From: Clostridium beijerinckii
GTDB lineage: Bacteria > Bacillota > Clostridia > Clostridiales > Clostridiaceae
Direction: 5' to 3'
DNA length: 64,000 nucleotides
NCBI RefSeq assembly: GCF_018223745.1
Contig: NZ_CP073653.1
Coordinates: forward strand, 3,004,001 to 3,068,000
How positions within the stretch are numbered: the first letter of the stretch is position 1; each line of letters begins with the position of its first letter. Below are positions 16,623-25,486 of this stretch, piece after piece. The notes beneath the pieces are model-generated. The model ran no database searches and had not been told where the DNA came from. It saw only the letters and a list, made by a program, of their open reading frames with translations. A program made the position numbers and the translations under genes.

Positions 16623-16818
16623 TTCTCTCCCCCTAACTCTATGTTCATAAAGTGAAACTTTTCATGTGGAGTTTTCTTGGTGCCCCTTTATGGTAAACTC
16701 CATCTGAATTTAGTTGAACTTATCCAGGAGCATGCAGCCGTTATCTCACACTTAAGCAGATAAGTGAAAGTCCAAATTTACAATTTGGTCACTTAGTTAA
16801 CTCATTCATGAGTTAACC
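16623..16818 (-). promoter_or_regulatory. structured leader of the RND operon
   Basis: Read on the minus strand: a 22-bp perfect palindrome (arms GTTAACTCAT/ATGAGTTAAC, 16796-16817), then CTAAGTGACCAAATTGTAAA completing a second hairpin (CCAAATT/AATTTGG, 16772-16788), then GGACTTTCACTTATC. A third hairpin (CACTTA/TAAGTG), the box GGATAAGTTCAACTAA, a fourth hairpin (GGAGTTT/AAACTCC, 16668-16701) and AGTTAGGGGG before the start follow. The palindrome-CTAAGT-ACCAAAT-hairpin-GGACT-TCACTTATC order and the final AGTTAGGGGG recur before the gene at 56473. Confidence 0.6.
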
Positions 16819-17159
16819 TCATCAAAAATTGATTTAGTGTGAATCACTTCCTAATCTGACGCAAGGAAGAGGATCTTCATATATTGGAGAGTATTACGGA
16901 TGCTAGCTATAAGATAAATTTTTACTCATCATCTCGCTTATTCTCAGTATATCATTATCTAGCAAACTAAGGAATATTTCCCATATATTTAACATGAAAA
17001 CAGTTATGTTCTAAATAATACTGATTCTTACATGTATGCTGCATGTACCCAAATTAGAATAGCTTTCTTCTTAAATATAAACATTTAATGTTGTATTTCA
17101 TATTCCAATATTTTTAATAATTTTGATACTTAATATAAATTCTGTACATTTTACTGCTA

Positions 17160-17190
17160 AAAAAGAGAGCTTACTACACATAAACTCTCA
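17160..17190 (-). terminator. probable terminator of the PTS-peptidase operon
   Basis: On the minus strand GAGAG, a 15-nt loop with partial pairing, then CTCTC followed by TTTTTT. It lies about 175 bases beyond the last gene (RDD protein) of the operon that begins at 25486. The stem is short. Confidence 0.45.
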
Positions 17191-17282
17191 TAAATTTATT
17201 ATATCCTCTGTATCTCCATTTTTAACCTAATATTTCTTTTCAAAGAAGATCTGCTGCCAAAAGTGCATCATATGATGTCTAG

Positions 17283-17340
17283 ATAAGTTCAACTAAGATT
17301 CAGCTTGATATTTCCCCTCACCTGAATCAAGTTTCACTTG
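17283..17340 (+). repeat. orphan leader-like hairpin module
   Basis: The plus strand reads ATAAGTTCAACTAA, then a hairpin with arms GATTCAG (17297-17303) and CTGAATC (17322-17328), then AAGTTTCACTT. The same flanks (GATAAGTTCAACTAA and AAGTTTCACTT) bracket a different hairpin in the RND leader on the other strand. No plus-strand gene follows. Confidence 0.45.
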
Positions 17341-17364
17341 ATAAAGATTAATAGCATAAACATA

Positions 17365-17964
17365 CTAATCGTTTTCTGATACAACCGTTGTTCCAGAAAT
17401 ATAATCATGAATAGCCCTATGTGATAGCGTACTTAAAACCAAGATTCCGGACACAATTGTTAAAATTCTGGCTGCTATTCCAAGATAGTATTCAAAATAA
17501 AAACCGGTCACAAGAGTAAGTAGCTGTATTAAATAACTTGTTATAACAATTGCAGCTCCCTCTATCACCATGATCCCTACAATTTGTCTTATTAAAAGGG
17601 TTTTTAAATCTACTTCTGAATAATCCGTTTTTACGATTTTAATCTTAACAAAATGCTTTCCAATTGTCTGACCATGGTACTTTTTATAAGGGATATATAC
17701 ATAATAAATTAGAGCTACAATAAAACATAGGCCACCAGCTAAATATGCCCATCCGTTTGAATATCCCAGACTCGCAAACACATAGAGATTGCTAAACATA
17801 TCTCCTTTCTTTGTCACCGCTCTATAAATTAAGACCGCAGGGAATCCTGAGATAATTCCTCCCAAACACCAATCTATGATGTAAGCCAGTAGCCGTTTTG
17901 ATATGCTCACATTAGACGGCTTCCTATCCACCCATGATGTTACTTTTCTCCATGATTTATGCAT
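17365..17964 (-). CDS. RDD-family membrane protein
   Basis: 199 residues with four to five membrane segments. The family's conserved Arg and Asp residues are visible in SKRLLAYIIDWCLGG (about residues 23-37) and HRAIHDYISGTTVV (about 182-195). GQTIGKHFVKIKIV near residue 98 is another family block. RDD proteins are small integral membrane proteins of poorly known role, some linked to cation transport. It is the last gene of the PTS-peptidase operon, 12 bp after the MalY-like gene. Whether it belongs functionally is unclear. Confidence 0.83.
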   Translation of the reverse strand: MHKSWRKVTSWVDRKPSNVSISKRLLAYIIDWCLGGIISGFPAVLIYRAVTKKGDMFSNLYVFASLGYSNGWAYLAGGLCFIVALIYYVYIPYKKYHGQTIGKHFVKIKIVKTDYSEVDLKTLLIRQIVGIMVIEGAAIVITSYLIQLLTLVTGFYFEYYLGIAARILTIVSGILVLSTLSHRAIHDYISGTTVVSEND

Positions 17965-17976
17965 AAAACATTCCTC

Positions 17977-19158
17977 CTATTTTGAATACAAATAATCCAT
18001 GGCTTTTTTAAATCGCTTTACCCCATCTTCAACCTTTGAGCGACTACATCCTAAATTCATCCTCAAATATTTTGCACCATTCTTCCCATAGGTTTCGCCC
18101 TTCATAATAGCAACTCCACCCACATTTACTAGCGCATCCTGAATCTGTTCAGATGTGAATGGAACTCCCCTTCCATCTATCCATGCCAAATAAGTGGCAT
18201 CTGGTTTTTTAAATTTGAAGTCTGGCAGCTCACTCTTAATAAAGTCCTCCACCAGCTTCATATTACCACGAATATAGTCATTTAACTCATCGATATAATC
18301 ATCGCATTGCATATACCCTACCATTGTGGCATACATTCCAAATATACTTGCAGAATTCAAAAAATCTCTCTTCCTAGTATGATATAAAAAATCATTTCTC
18401 ACCGTCTCATTTGGTATTATCACATATGAACCAATCAAACCAGGAGTATTAAATATTTTACTGGAAGAAGATGCTGTATATAACTCATCATAATCATAGA
18501 TATGAGATAAAAGCGGTATTTGTTTCTTTTGTCCAATCTGTATATCCATATGTATCTCATCCGAAATTATCTTTGTATTATATTTTTTACACAATAATAT
18601 CATGCGCTTCATATCATCTTTTGACCATATCATACCTGTTGGATTATGTGGAGAGCATAAAAGCAATATTCTGCAGTCCTGTACCTGTTTCTCAAACAAA
18701 TCAAAATCAATTTCAAATACACCGTCTTTATGAATTAAATCATTTGATACCAATATGCGATCATTATCCTCTATAACTGTAAAAAACGAATCATACATAG
18801 GATTAAATGTCAAAATCTTATCTTTTGGAGAACTTAACAGCCTGATTAATAATGATACTGAATACATAACACTTGTACTATATAAGATCCAATCTTCTTC
18901 AATACATGTATTAAATCTTCTCTTATAATGTTCTGTTATAGAGGATTTGAAATCATGATGATTCCACCTGGTATATCCATATATCTGATGGCTGGCAACT
19001 TGAAGAATTTTTTCAGTAATTGGTTTTGGAATAATAAAATCGGTATCTGAAATTGAAAATGGTATTAAATCTTTCTTATGAAAGCGATCTTCAATATAAT
19101 CCCATTGTGTAGAATAAGTTCCCAAGCGATTATGAACCTCATCAAAATTATATTTCAT
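17977..19158 (-). CDS. MalY/PatB-type PLP-dependent C-S lyase or aminotransferase
   Basis: 393 residues, the family's length. Fold type I PLP features are visible: SPHNPTGMIWS (about residue 169), SDEIHMDI with the pyridine-binding Asp (about 199), and the Schiff-base Lys in SSSSKIFNTPG (about 235). MalY/PatB proteins cleave C-S bonds in cystathionine and related S-conjugates, giving pyruvate, ammonia and a thiol; some are aminotransferases. The ATG abuts the stop of the M24 peptidase gene, whose last codons carry the ribosome-binding site. The operon context suggests it acts on an amino acid released by the two peptidases. Confidence 0.85.
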   Translation of the reverse strand: MKYNFDEVHNRLGTYSTQWDYIEDRFHKKDLIPFSISDTDFIIPKPITEKILQVASHQIYGYTRWNHHDFKSSITEHYKRRFNTCIEEDWILYSTSVMYSVSLLIRLLSSPKDKILTFNPMYDSFFTVIEDNDRILVSNDLIHKDGVFEIDFDLFEKQVQDCRILLLCSPHNPTGMIWSKDDMKRMILLCKKYNTKIISDEIHMDIQIGQKKQIPLLSHIYDYDELYTASSSSKIFNTPGLIGSYVIIPNETVRNDFLYHTRKRDFLNSASIFGMYATMVGYMQCDDYIDELNDYIRGNMKLVEDFIKSELPDFKFKKPDATYLAWIDGRGVPFTSEQIQDALVNVGGVAIMKGETYGKNGAKYLRMNLGCSRSKVEDGVKRFKKAMDYLYSK

Positions 19159-20247
19159 TTATTTCACCTCCAAAATTATATAATCCTTTGTAGTTTTATT
19201 TAGTGGAACACCTCTGCCATCAATGATAACCACATCATCTTCAATACGAACGCCCCCGATATTCGGTACATAGATTCCAGGCTCACAGGACATCATCATA
19301 TGTTCCTTTAAAATGGTCTTACTTGTAGAATTCAAAATTGGCAATTCACAGCCATCACCGATTCCAAGTCCGTGACCCAGGCCATGATTGAAATACTGCC
19401 CATATCCATTTTTCGTAGTAACATCCCTGGCAGCCTTATCCACATCACTAGTAATAACTCCCGCATTAATAGCGTTCAATCCTACCAGCTGTGCTTTCAA
19501 AACTATATCGTAAATTTCTTTAATCTTAGGTTCAGGCTCTCCGATAAAGCACATGCGCGTCATATCTGACTGATAATTTTTATATTGAATCCCAAAATCA
19601 ATCATAATTGGTTCATGAGCCTTGACTCTGCGTCCAGTTGGCCTGCCATGTGGAAAAGCAGTTCTCTCCCCAGTTGCTACAATTGTATCAAAAGACATTT
19701 GCTGCGCTCCTTGTGCAATTGAATAATATTGGACCAAAGCGCTTATTTCATACTCTGCCATTCCTACATGAATATTTGCGAGCACTTTTTTATAAATATC
19801 GTCTGTTATATCAACTGCCTCTTGCATGATATCTATTTCTTCCTGCTGTTTAACAATACGTAAATTGTCTATTTCTTCATCTAGCAGAATAATCGGAACA
19901 CCAATCTTTTCAACATCTCTGTATTCTTTAACTAACATCTGAGAAGCTTCAACCCCTAAATTGTGGCAATGTTCTTTCTTCAATATATCTTGAGCTGCCG
20001 ATAGATAATTACATCCCATTCCATGAGATGAGTGAAGAATGATTTCAAGATCATGTTCTTTTTCTTTAGCCTCAGTCAAATATCTCCCATCTAATATAAG
20101 GAACCCTTTATTTTTAGTGATTAAGACATTGCATCCGCTGCCTGTCATAGTCGATAACCATTTTTTCATAGTTTTGCTTTTAATAAGCAGAGCATCAATA
20201 TTATTATCATTCATGAACTCATGTATTTTTTCTATCCTTTTAGCCAT
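19159..20247 (-). CDS. Xaa-Pro aminopeptidase-like M24 peptidase
   Basis: 362 residues, with an N-terminal creatinase-like domain (about 1-125) and a C-terminal pita-bread domain. The five dinuclear-metal ligands are visible: Asp in IMIDFGIQY and Asp in SDMTRM (about 214-230), His in FNHGLGHGLGIGDG (about 290), Glu in SCEPGIYVPNIGG (about 320), and Glu in VRIEDDVVI (about 335). Such enzymes remove an N-terminal residue preceding proline. The E. coli counterpart in a similar PTS setting is YpdF. Element B (161 bp) separates it from the upstream PTS IIC gene. Confidence 0.88.
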   Translation of the reverse strand: MAKRIEKIHEFMNDNNIDALLIKSKTMKKWLSTMTGSGCNVLITKNKGFLILDGRYLTEAKEKEHDLEIILHSSHGMGCNYLSAAQDILKKEHCHNLGVEASQMLVKEYRDVEKIGVPIILLDEEIDNLRIVKQQEEIDIMQEAVDITDDIYKKVLANIHVGMAEYEISALVQYYSIAQGAQQMSFDTIVATGERTAFPHGRPTGRRVKAHEPIMIDFGIQYKNYQSDMTRMCFIGEPEPKIKEIYDIVLKAQLVGLNAINAGVITSDVDKAARDVTTKNGYGQYFNHGLGHGLGIGDGCELPILNSTSKTILKEHMMMSCEPGIYVPNIGGVRIEDDVVIIDGRGVPLNKTTKDYIILEVK

Positions 20248-20348
20248 ATTATCACCATCCTTAAAAATGAGGAGCTGTCACATTAAGAAATTTAACTACA
20301 ATATGTTGTCTTAAGATTTAAAAATCTAATCCAATATATCGTGATTTT

Positions 20349-20509
20349 AGGCACATGAAAATAAATAACAAGTCTAAAGTTGCTGTGAATATTTTTCATC
20401 AGACAAGGAGATAAATTGGTCTCATAGCAGGCCTATTAGGGCAATTTGACGACGCAGTATTATGGAAAATAGGCTAGCAAATTGACTTGTTATTTTTTTG
20501 ATTGTGCCT
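20349..20509. repeat. 161-bp MITE-like element, copy B, inside the operon
   Basis: It begins AGGCACATGAAAATAAATAA and ends ATTTTTTTGATTGTGCCT. The left 26 bases and the reverse complement of the right end share AGGCACA near the tip and AAATAACAAGTC inside. Length equals that of copy A, and the interiors align (for example ATAGCAGGCC against ATAGTGGACC). It lies in the 289-bp gap between PTS IIC and the M24 peptidase gene. No convincing short target duplication could be fixed. Confidence 0.65.
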
Positions 20510-20536
20510 TATTCTTTGTGCTACAGCTCCTTCTTT

Positions 20537-21856
20537 TTAGAAGTCCAAATCGAGATCCTTTAAGATTTCTTCATCTTCTTTAGACATGTTATTCTTATCA
20601 TTTTCCTTTTCCTTTTGTTGATAACGTTTTTCATATATCTTAAAAAATGGATACCATACAACAAGTGATAAGATTAATTGAATTCCATTAGCAACAATGG
20701 ACATTGGATCCATATTAGTAAGATATCCCTCTAAGAAAACACCCACATAAGGAGGTGTAAAGAATGAACAGCTTAACATTCCAAATTTCATCATCCAACC
20801 AGGGATAGTCCCTATAATTCCACCGCAAATAACGTATGGAATAAAAAATATAGGATTTAATACAATTGGAGCACCAAATAATATTGGTTCGTTTATTCCA
20901 AATAACGCAGGAATTAATGCAACACGTCCTATCTGCTTTAAGGCCTTTGATTTAGATAATAAGCACCAGAATACTAGACCAAATGTTATACCTGTTCCTG
21001 TAAAGTTACCAAATGCAGACTCTGGACCTGGGGCGAAGAAATGGGTCATGGCTAATCCAGCTTTATAGTTAGCTATATTTTCTGCTAAGAATTGAGTAGA
21101 AATTGGAGTTGTAATTGGGCTCAATACAGAAGGATGAATTCCAAAGAAGAATAATAAACATTGCAACATCTTTAAGAATGTATAAGACAACGGATTGTCC
21201 ATAGACCCTACTAATGGTGCAAATATGCTTGTAAAAATCAATGGCGGCATAATATTAAACACATTCACACACACAATACGTATAATTAAGAAGAAACCAA
21301 TAATAATAATTGATATTGGAATCATTTCAAAAGATCTTGAAACAAAATCTGGTACTGAATCAGGCATTTTAATTGTGAATTTCTTCTTTTTACACCAGCG
21401 ATATAATTCCACTGCAATAATTGCTGCAAACATTGCTGCAAACAGACCTTTTGGTCCTAAATATTTAGTTATAATTCCACCATCTTTTGTATAATCAACA
21501 GTCATCATAAGGAAAGAAATAACCGCCATACTAATACACCCTGGTACATCCAGCTTGTAGGAATTGGCAAGATGATAGGCCATAAAAGCTGTAGCGTATA
21601 AGGCCATCAGTGCCATACCTACGTTGTAAGGAATATAAATAATATCAATATTAGCTAATATCCATTGAGATATTGGATTATTCTCACCAATCATATTAGG
21701 GATGGCTTCTGGAATCAAACAAAAACTACCAATAATTAACAAAGGCATTAAAGCTACCATGGCTTTTTTAATGGCACTTAAATGAATTTCTTTATCCATC
21801 TTGTTAGCAAGTGGCGCTAAGTACTTGCTCATAAAAGCTTCAAACTTGTTAAACAT
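20537..21856 (-). CDS. PTS EIIC, lactose/cellobiose family
   Basis: 439 residues with about ten membrane segments, typical of CelB/LicC permeases. The family block GINEPILFGAPIVLNP (about residues 315-330) is present, as are FGIHPSVLSPITTP and a charged Lys/Glu/Asp tail. EIIC imports and phosphorylates beta-linked di- or oligosaccharides using phosphate from the IIB partner. It is encoded after IIA and IIB in one operon under a LicR-type regulator. The peptidases around it suggest that the substrate may not be a simple sugar. Confidence 0.9.
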   Translation of the reverse strand: MFNKFEAFMSKYLAPLANKMDKEIHLSAIKKAMVALMPLLIIGSFCLIPEAIPNMIGENNPISQWILANIDIIYIPYNVGMALMALYATAFMAYHLANSYKLDVPGCISMAVISFLMMTVDYTKDGGIITKYLGPKGLFAAMFAAIIAVELYRWCKKKKFTIKMPDSVPDFVSRSFEMIPISIIIIGFFLIIRIVCVNVFNIMPPLIFTSIFAPLVGSMDNPLSYTFLKMLQCLLFFFGIHPSVLSPITTPISTQFLAENIANYKAGLAMTHFFAPGPESAFGNFTGTGITFGLVFWCLLSKSKALKQIGRVALIPALFGINEPILFGAPIVLNPIFFIPYVICGGIIGTIPGWMMKFGMLSCSFFTPPYVGVFLEGYLTNMDPMSIVANGIQLILSLVVWYPFFKIYEKRYQQKEKENDKNNMSKEDEEILKDLDLDF

Positions 21857-21868
21857 TATTCAACCTCC

Positions 21869-22207
21869 TTACTTTATTTTTTTCATATCAGCTTTTTTAC
21901 GTTCTATAAGAACTTTTTTTAATACTGTTGCTCCATCCATCTTGCCATAAGTCTCCTTATCTACAACAACATAAGGAATCTCATGTGGATCAATAATTGA
22001 TTTAATATAATCCAACTTATGTGCAATTTGTGGTCCTACAACAACCGCATCACACCCTTCTACTTCACTTTCAAGAACATCTACAGGAATTGCAGTGAAT
22101 ATAAAGTCCTCCTCTTTAAGTTTTTCACTTTTTTTAATGGTGTTTTTCATACTATCCATAAGCATAGTTGTTGAAAAACCTCCTGCACAGCATAATACAA
22201 TTTTCAT
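21869..22207 (-). CDS. PTS EIIB, lactose/cellobiose family
   Basis: 112 residues from the ATG at 22205-22207, after GGAGGAAAAATAAA; the longer frame merely runs into the IIA gene. The phosphocysteine loop is MKIVLCCAGGFSTTMLM (residues 1-17). VVVGPQIAHKLDYIK (about 62) matches the CelA/LicB fold. It receives phosphate from the IIA histidine and passes it to sugar in IIC. It starts one base after the IIA stop codon, giving tight coupling. Confidence 0.9.
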   Translation of the reverse strand: MKIVLCCAGGFSTTMLMDSMKNTIKKSEKLKEEDFIFTAIPVDVLESEVEGCDAVVVGPQIAHKLDYIKSIIDPHEIPYVVVDKETYGKMDGATVLKKVLIERKKADMKKIK

Positions 22208-22208
22208 T

Positions 22209-22532
22209 TTATTTTTCCTCCCTTTCTTCAAATACATTTATTAACGCCTCAATTAGATCTCTGGCTAATTGAGCAGTCATATAATGGTCTTGTGCATGTA
22301 CCATTAATAACCCAACTTCAGGTTTATTTTCGATATTTGACAATTCAGCAGTTATAATCTTTGTTTGAATTTGATGAGCAGCCAAATCTGCCTCTCTGGC
22401 TTCATTTAATAATTTACGAGCCTCATCATACTCTCTTGTCTTTACCTTTTTTAATGCTTCAAAAGATTTTACCTTACTTTCACCTGCGGAAGAAATCATC
22501 TCCATAATAATGCTTTGTTCTACTTCAGTCAT
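22209..22532 (-). CDS. PTS EIIA, lactose/cellobiose family
   Basis: 107 residues from the second in-frame ATG (22530-22532), chosen because AGGAGG lies 8 bases upstream; the first ATG is only 2 bases from it. The active-site histidine is in LLMVHAQDHYMTAQ (about residue 78 of the protein), the family's conserved block. It is an all-alpha trimeric subunit that takes phosphate from HPr. It overlaps the M42 gene end by 8 bases. Confidence 0.9.
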   Translation of the reverse strand: MTEVEQSIIMEMISSAGESKVKSFEALKKVKTREYDEARKLLNEAREADLAAHQIQTKIITAELSNIENKPEVGLLMVHAQDHYMTAQLARDLIEALINVFEEREEK

Positions 22533-23586
22533 TTTCATATCCTCCTAAAAAATCCATAAATTTTTCGTAATTTTCATGTTTTAAACGATAACACAGCTCA
22601 TATACAAGTTTAATTAAATTTTCCAAATCATCACTATGGACAAAAGAATATGCGCCATGGCAATATCTTAATGGTATTCCTAAGACCAATGATAGTTTTC
22701 CTCCTCGATCTAAATGGGCATTTCCAGCATCAGTTCCTCCTCCGCTAAACATATCGCATTGATATGGAATTCCTTTTTCATCCGCCATATTCATGACATA
22801 CCTTAGGAGCTTTATATTCGGGGACATTGTCTTATCATAATGCACAATCATTGGTCCCTTTCCAATAAGACGATGATTTGTATAATTTTTTGTAAGTTCT
22901 GGATTATTTGCTACATCTAAAGCAAATACTATGTCTGGATTGATTATATAGGTTGAAGTTTTCCCTCCTCGGATTCCTACTTCCTCACTGCTTGTGCCAA
23001 CGAAATAAATATCGTTTTCCAAATCATCTTTCATCTTCTTCATGACCTCGGCAATAACATAGCAGCCAGCCCTGTCATCCATTGCTTTTCCCATATAAAC
23101 CTTTTCATTTGATAATTGTCTAGCACCACTTGCGAAGCAAACCATATTTCCTATCTCTACACCCAATGATTTAACTTCATCAAAAGTGTCGCATCCAATG
23201 TCAACGTACATATCTTTTACATTTCCTTCACTATCTTTCGTAACATTTAACAGTCCCTCTATTTTTTTGCCAGTAAAGGTTGTTAACCTAACTACCTGCA
23301 TTTCTTTGCTTTTATCCTGCACCCCGCCGACAGCCATAAGATAGATAAAACCGATATCAGAAATACTGCGGACTATAAAGCCCACTTCATCCATATGGGC
23401 ACAGAACATAATTTTCAGTGGCTTCTCACCTTTCCCTTTTTTATAAAATATAACGCTTCCGATATTATCGCAAAAAACCTCATCACTATATTTTTCAAGT
23501 TCCTTGTATAAAATTTTCCTGACTTCATTTTCATTTGAAGCTATACTATCCGCATCACTTAATGCTTTTAATAAAATATCATTCAT
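22525..23586 (-). CDS. M42-family aminopeptidase (FrvX/YpdE/SgcX-like)
   Basis: 353 residues from the ATG at 23584-23586 (GGAGGTG 7 bases upstream). Metal and catalytic residues of dinuclear M42 peptidases are visible: His in MFCAHMDEVGFIV (about 63), bridging Asp in KAMDDRAGCYV (about 176), catalytic and ligand Glu pair in GTSSEEVGIRGG (about 207), Asp in FALDVANN (about 229), and His near the end in FVHSDDLEN. M42 enzymes form large tetrahedral shells that trim peptides. It overlaps both neighbours by about 8 bases. In E. coli, FrvX, SgcX and YpdE are M42 members encoded beside PTS genes. Confidence 0.88.
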   Translation of the reverse strand: MNDILLKALSDADSIASNENEVRKILYKELEKYSDEVFCDNIGSVIFYKKGKGEKPLKIMFCAHMDEVGFIVRSISDIGFIYLMAVGGVQDKSKEMQVVRLTTFTGKKIEGLLNVTKDSEGNVKDMYVDIGCDTFDEVKSLGVEIGNMVCFASGARQLSNEKVYMGKAMDDRAGCYVIAEVMKKMKDDLENDIYFVGTSSEEVGIRGGKTSTYIINPDIVFALDVANNPELTKNYTNHRLIGKGPMIVHYDKTMSPNIKLLRYVMNMADEKGIPYQCDMFSGGGTDAGNAHLDRGGKLSLVLGIPLRYCHGAYSFVHSDDLENLIKLVYELCYRLKHENYEKFMDFLGGYEND

Positions 23587-25486
23587 AATTAGCACCTCCC
23601 ATCTCTTTCATCACCGCCATAAGCTCTTCAAAAGATCTAACACGAATCACTCTTTCCAAGTATTTTGGCTCCTGCATAAGCTGATATAACTTTTTAGTAA
23701 TATCTTTATAGACTTCTACCTGTTCCTTTTTTAAACAAATCATAAAAACAATCCTTACTTCTTTTTCCCGCCATAGAAAAGGCTTCTTTAATATACTGAC
23801 TGATATTACATTTCTTAAAGCATCTGTTTCAATTGGATGAGGTATGCATACGCCGTTTAAATAAACGGTACTTGCAAATGCCTCCCGTTCCATAACTAAG
23901 TCTGCATATTCTTCCTTGCCATATTCTTTCTTTTCAATGTCTTCTGCCATATCTCTAATAAGATGTTCATAATCATCATCTTCTGCTATATTGAAAAATT
24001 CTTTTGAGAAATAGGAATAGTATATTGGATTTTCATTTATGAATGTATAGGCATCATAATCATCACACTCAAGAATCTGCCTAATTCTATATAGATCTTT
24101 GTCATCCAAGAGCTCTTTTATATAAATGATAGGTATGTGGGCATCATAAGATATTGGTATAACTGTAAAAATAATATCTGGTTTATAGCTGATCATCTCA
24201 TCCTGCTGCAAAAAAGAGAAGGTTTTGACTTCTGCCTTTGGGAATACGGATTCAAGCTGCATTTTAATCATATATGCGCTTCCACCGCCAGAAGAGCATA
24301 CTACGCAGATTTTATTGTAAGATTGAAGCTTTAGCTGTTTCTCCTTTACCATATGTGCTGCAAAATGCATAGCTACAAACCCTATCTCATCAAAGGTAAA
24401 TTCTACATTATATTTTTCATGGAGAATATCACAAAATTGTATTGCTATATTAAATATCATGGGATATGTGATACTTAGCTCATTTGCCAGAGCATTTTTA
24501 TATGAAATTTTATTGTGAAGCCTGTCTACTAATAAGGATATATGCGAAAGTAAAAGCCGTTTCAAGTCCTGATCTTCAAAAAAATGAGTATCATAAGTTT
24601 CATCTGTTTTTTTCAAAAAAACTTCTATATCATCAATCAAATTGTCAGTGAAAGAAACATAGGTATCTTTCCTATGGATATTTTTCTGCATAACTTCTAT
24701 CAATTCCTCAACGCTATCCTTATCAAAGCATACCTTATATTTCTTTTCCATTGTATGAATTAATGATTCAACAATTTTTTCAATAGGATTAGATTCATGA
24801 AATTCATAATCTTGGACAGGTTGTTTATTTCCTTTTAGTGAAATATATATCATGGACTTTAGATAAACTATCATATTTAATAGCTCATTATAATTAATAT
24901 TTAATTTTTCTTTGTTCATCTGTCTTATCAATTGGGACTCAACATGTGAAAAGTCCATTACAACACCGTCAACTGCCATTCTAACAAATACGTTTTTAGT
25001 TTGATATTCCTGGCATAAGTATTTTTTAAGATTTCTATCTGAAGAAACTATTCTTATTCCATGATGGCTCTTTTTTTCCAAAGCCAGATGATAACCTTTA
25101 GCTAGTTCCTCTACCTCTTTAACATCATGCTTGATCAGTGTTTTAGAAACTTGAAAAGTGTCTGCAACTTTATCCATTGAAATGTATTCATTTTGGACTG
25201 ATAAAAATGCCAGTATTTGAGATGGTCTTTCTTTTATCTTAAAAACAATGTTTTCATCTAAAGTTTTAAGAAATTTCTCGAATAATTCATCGTCTTTAAC
25301 CTCTAATAAATACCCCACTCCCCTTTTTGTATGTATTTCAAATCCTTTGCTTGCCGAAATTCTCATGAGATATGAAATGTCACTTTGAATTGTTCTTTTA
25401 GATACTTTGTATTTATGAATAAAATATTCAATTGAACAGTAATCTTCATTGTCTATGAAGTCACTCATTATCTGACTAAATCTCAT
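23579..25486 (-). CDS. LicR/MtlR-type PTS-controlled transcriptional activator
   Basis: 635 residues with domains in order. Two N-terminal helix-turn-helix regions (about 1-140) come first. PRD1 follows (about 170-270), then PRD2 (about 285-395) with His in LLSHISLLVDRLHNK and GFVAMHFAAHM. An EIIB-like domain has its Cys in ICVVCSSGGGSAYM (about 400). An EIIA-like domain has its His in GVCIPHPIETDA (about 565). Phosphorylation of these residues by HPr and the cognate PTS normally tunes such activators to substrate and carbon status. It is the first gene of the operon, coupled to the M42 gene, so it likely controls this operon. Confidence 0.9.
   Translation of the reverse strand: MRFSQIMSDFIDNEDYCSIEYFIHKYKVSKRTIQSDISYLMRISASKGFEIHTKRGVGYLLEVKDDELFEKFLKTLDENIVFKIKERPSQILAFLSVQNEYISMDKVADTFQVSKTLIKHDVKEVEELAKGYHLALEKKSHHGIRIVSSDRNLKKYLCQEYQTKNVFVRMAVDGVVMDFSHVESQLIRQMNKEKLNINYNELLNMIVYLKSMIYISLKGNKQPVQDYEFHESNPIEKIVESLIHTMEKKYKVCFDKDSVEELIEVMQKNIHRKDTYVSFTDNLIDDIEVFLKKTDETYDTHFFEDQDLKRLLLSHISLLVDRLHNKISYKNALANELSITYPMIFNIAIQFCDILHEKYNVEFTFDEIGFVAMHFAAHMVKEKQLKLQSYNKICVVCSSGGGSAYMIKMQLESVFPKAEVKTFSFLQQDEMISYKPDIIFTVIPISYDAHIPIIYIKELLDDKDLYRIRQILECDDYDAYTFINENPIYYSYFSKEFFNIAEDDDYEHLIRDMAEDIEKKEYGKEEYADLVMEREAFASTVYLNGVCIPHPIETDALRNVISVSILKKPFLWREKEVRIVFMICLKKEQVEVYKDITKKLYQLMQEPKYLERVIRVRSFEELMAVMKEMGGANYE

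Larger units (their letters stand above)
16819..17364. other. intergenic region upstream of the RND leader
   Basis: No gene is seen. A possible minus-strand -10 (TATACT, 16946-16951) could start the RND leader, but no good -35 was found. The region also holds the terminator at 17160-17190 and an orphan module at 17283-17340. Confidence 0.4.
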
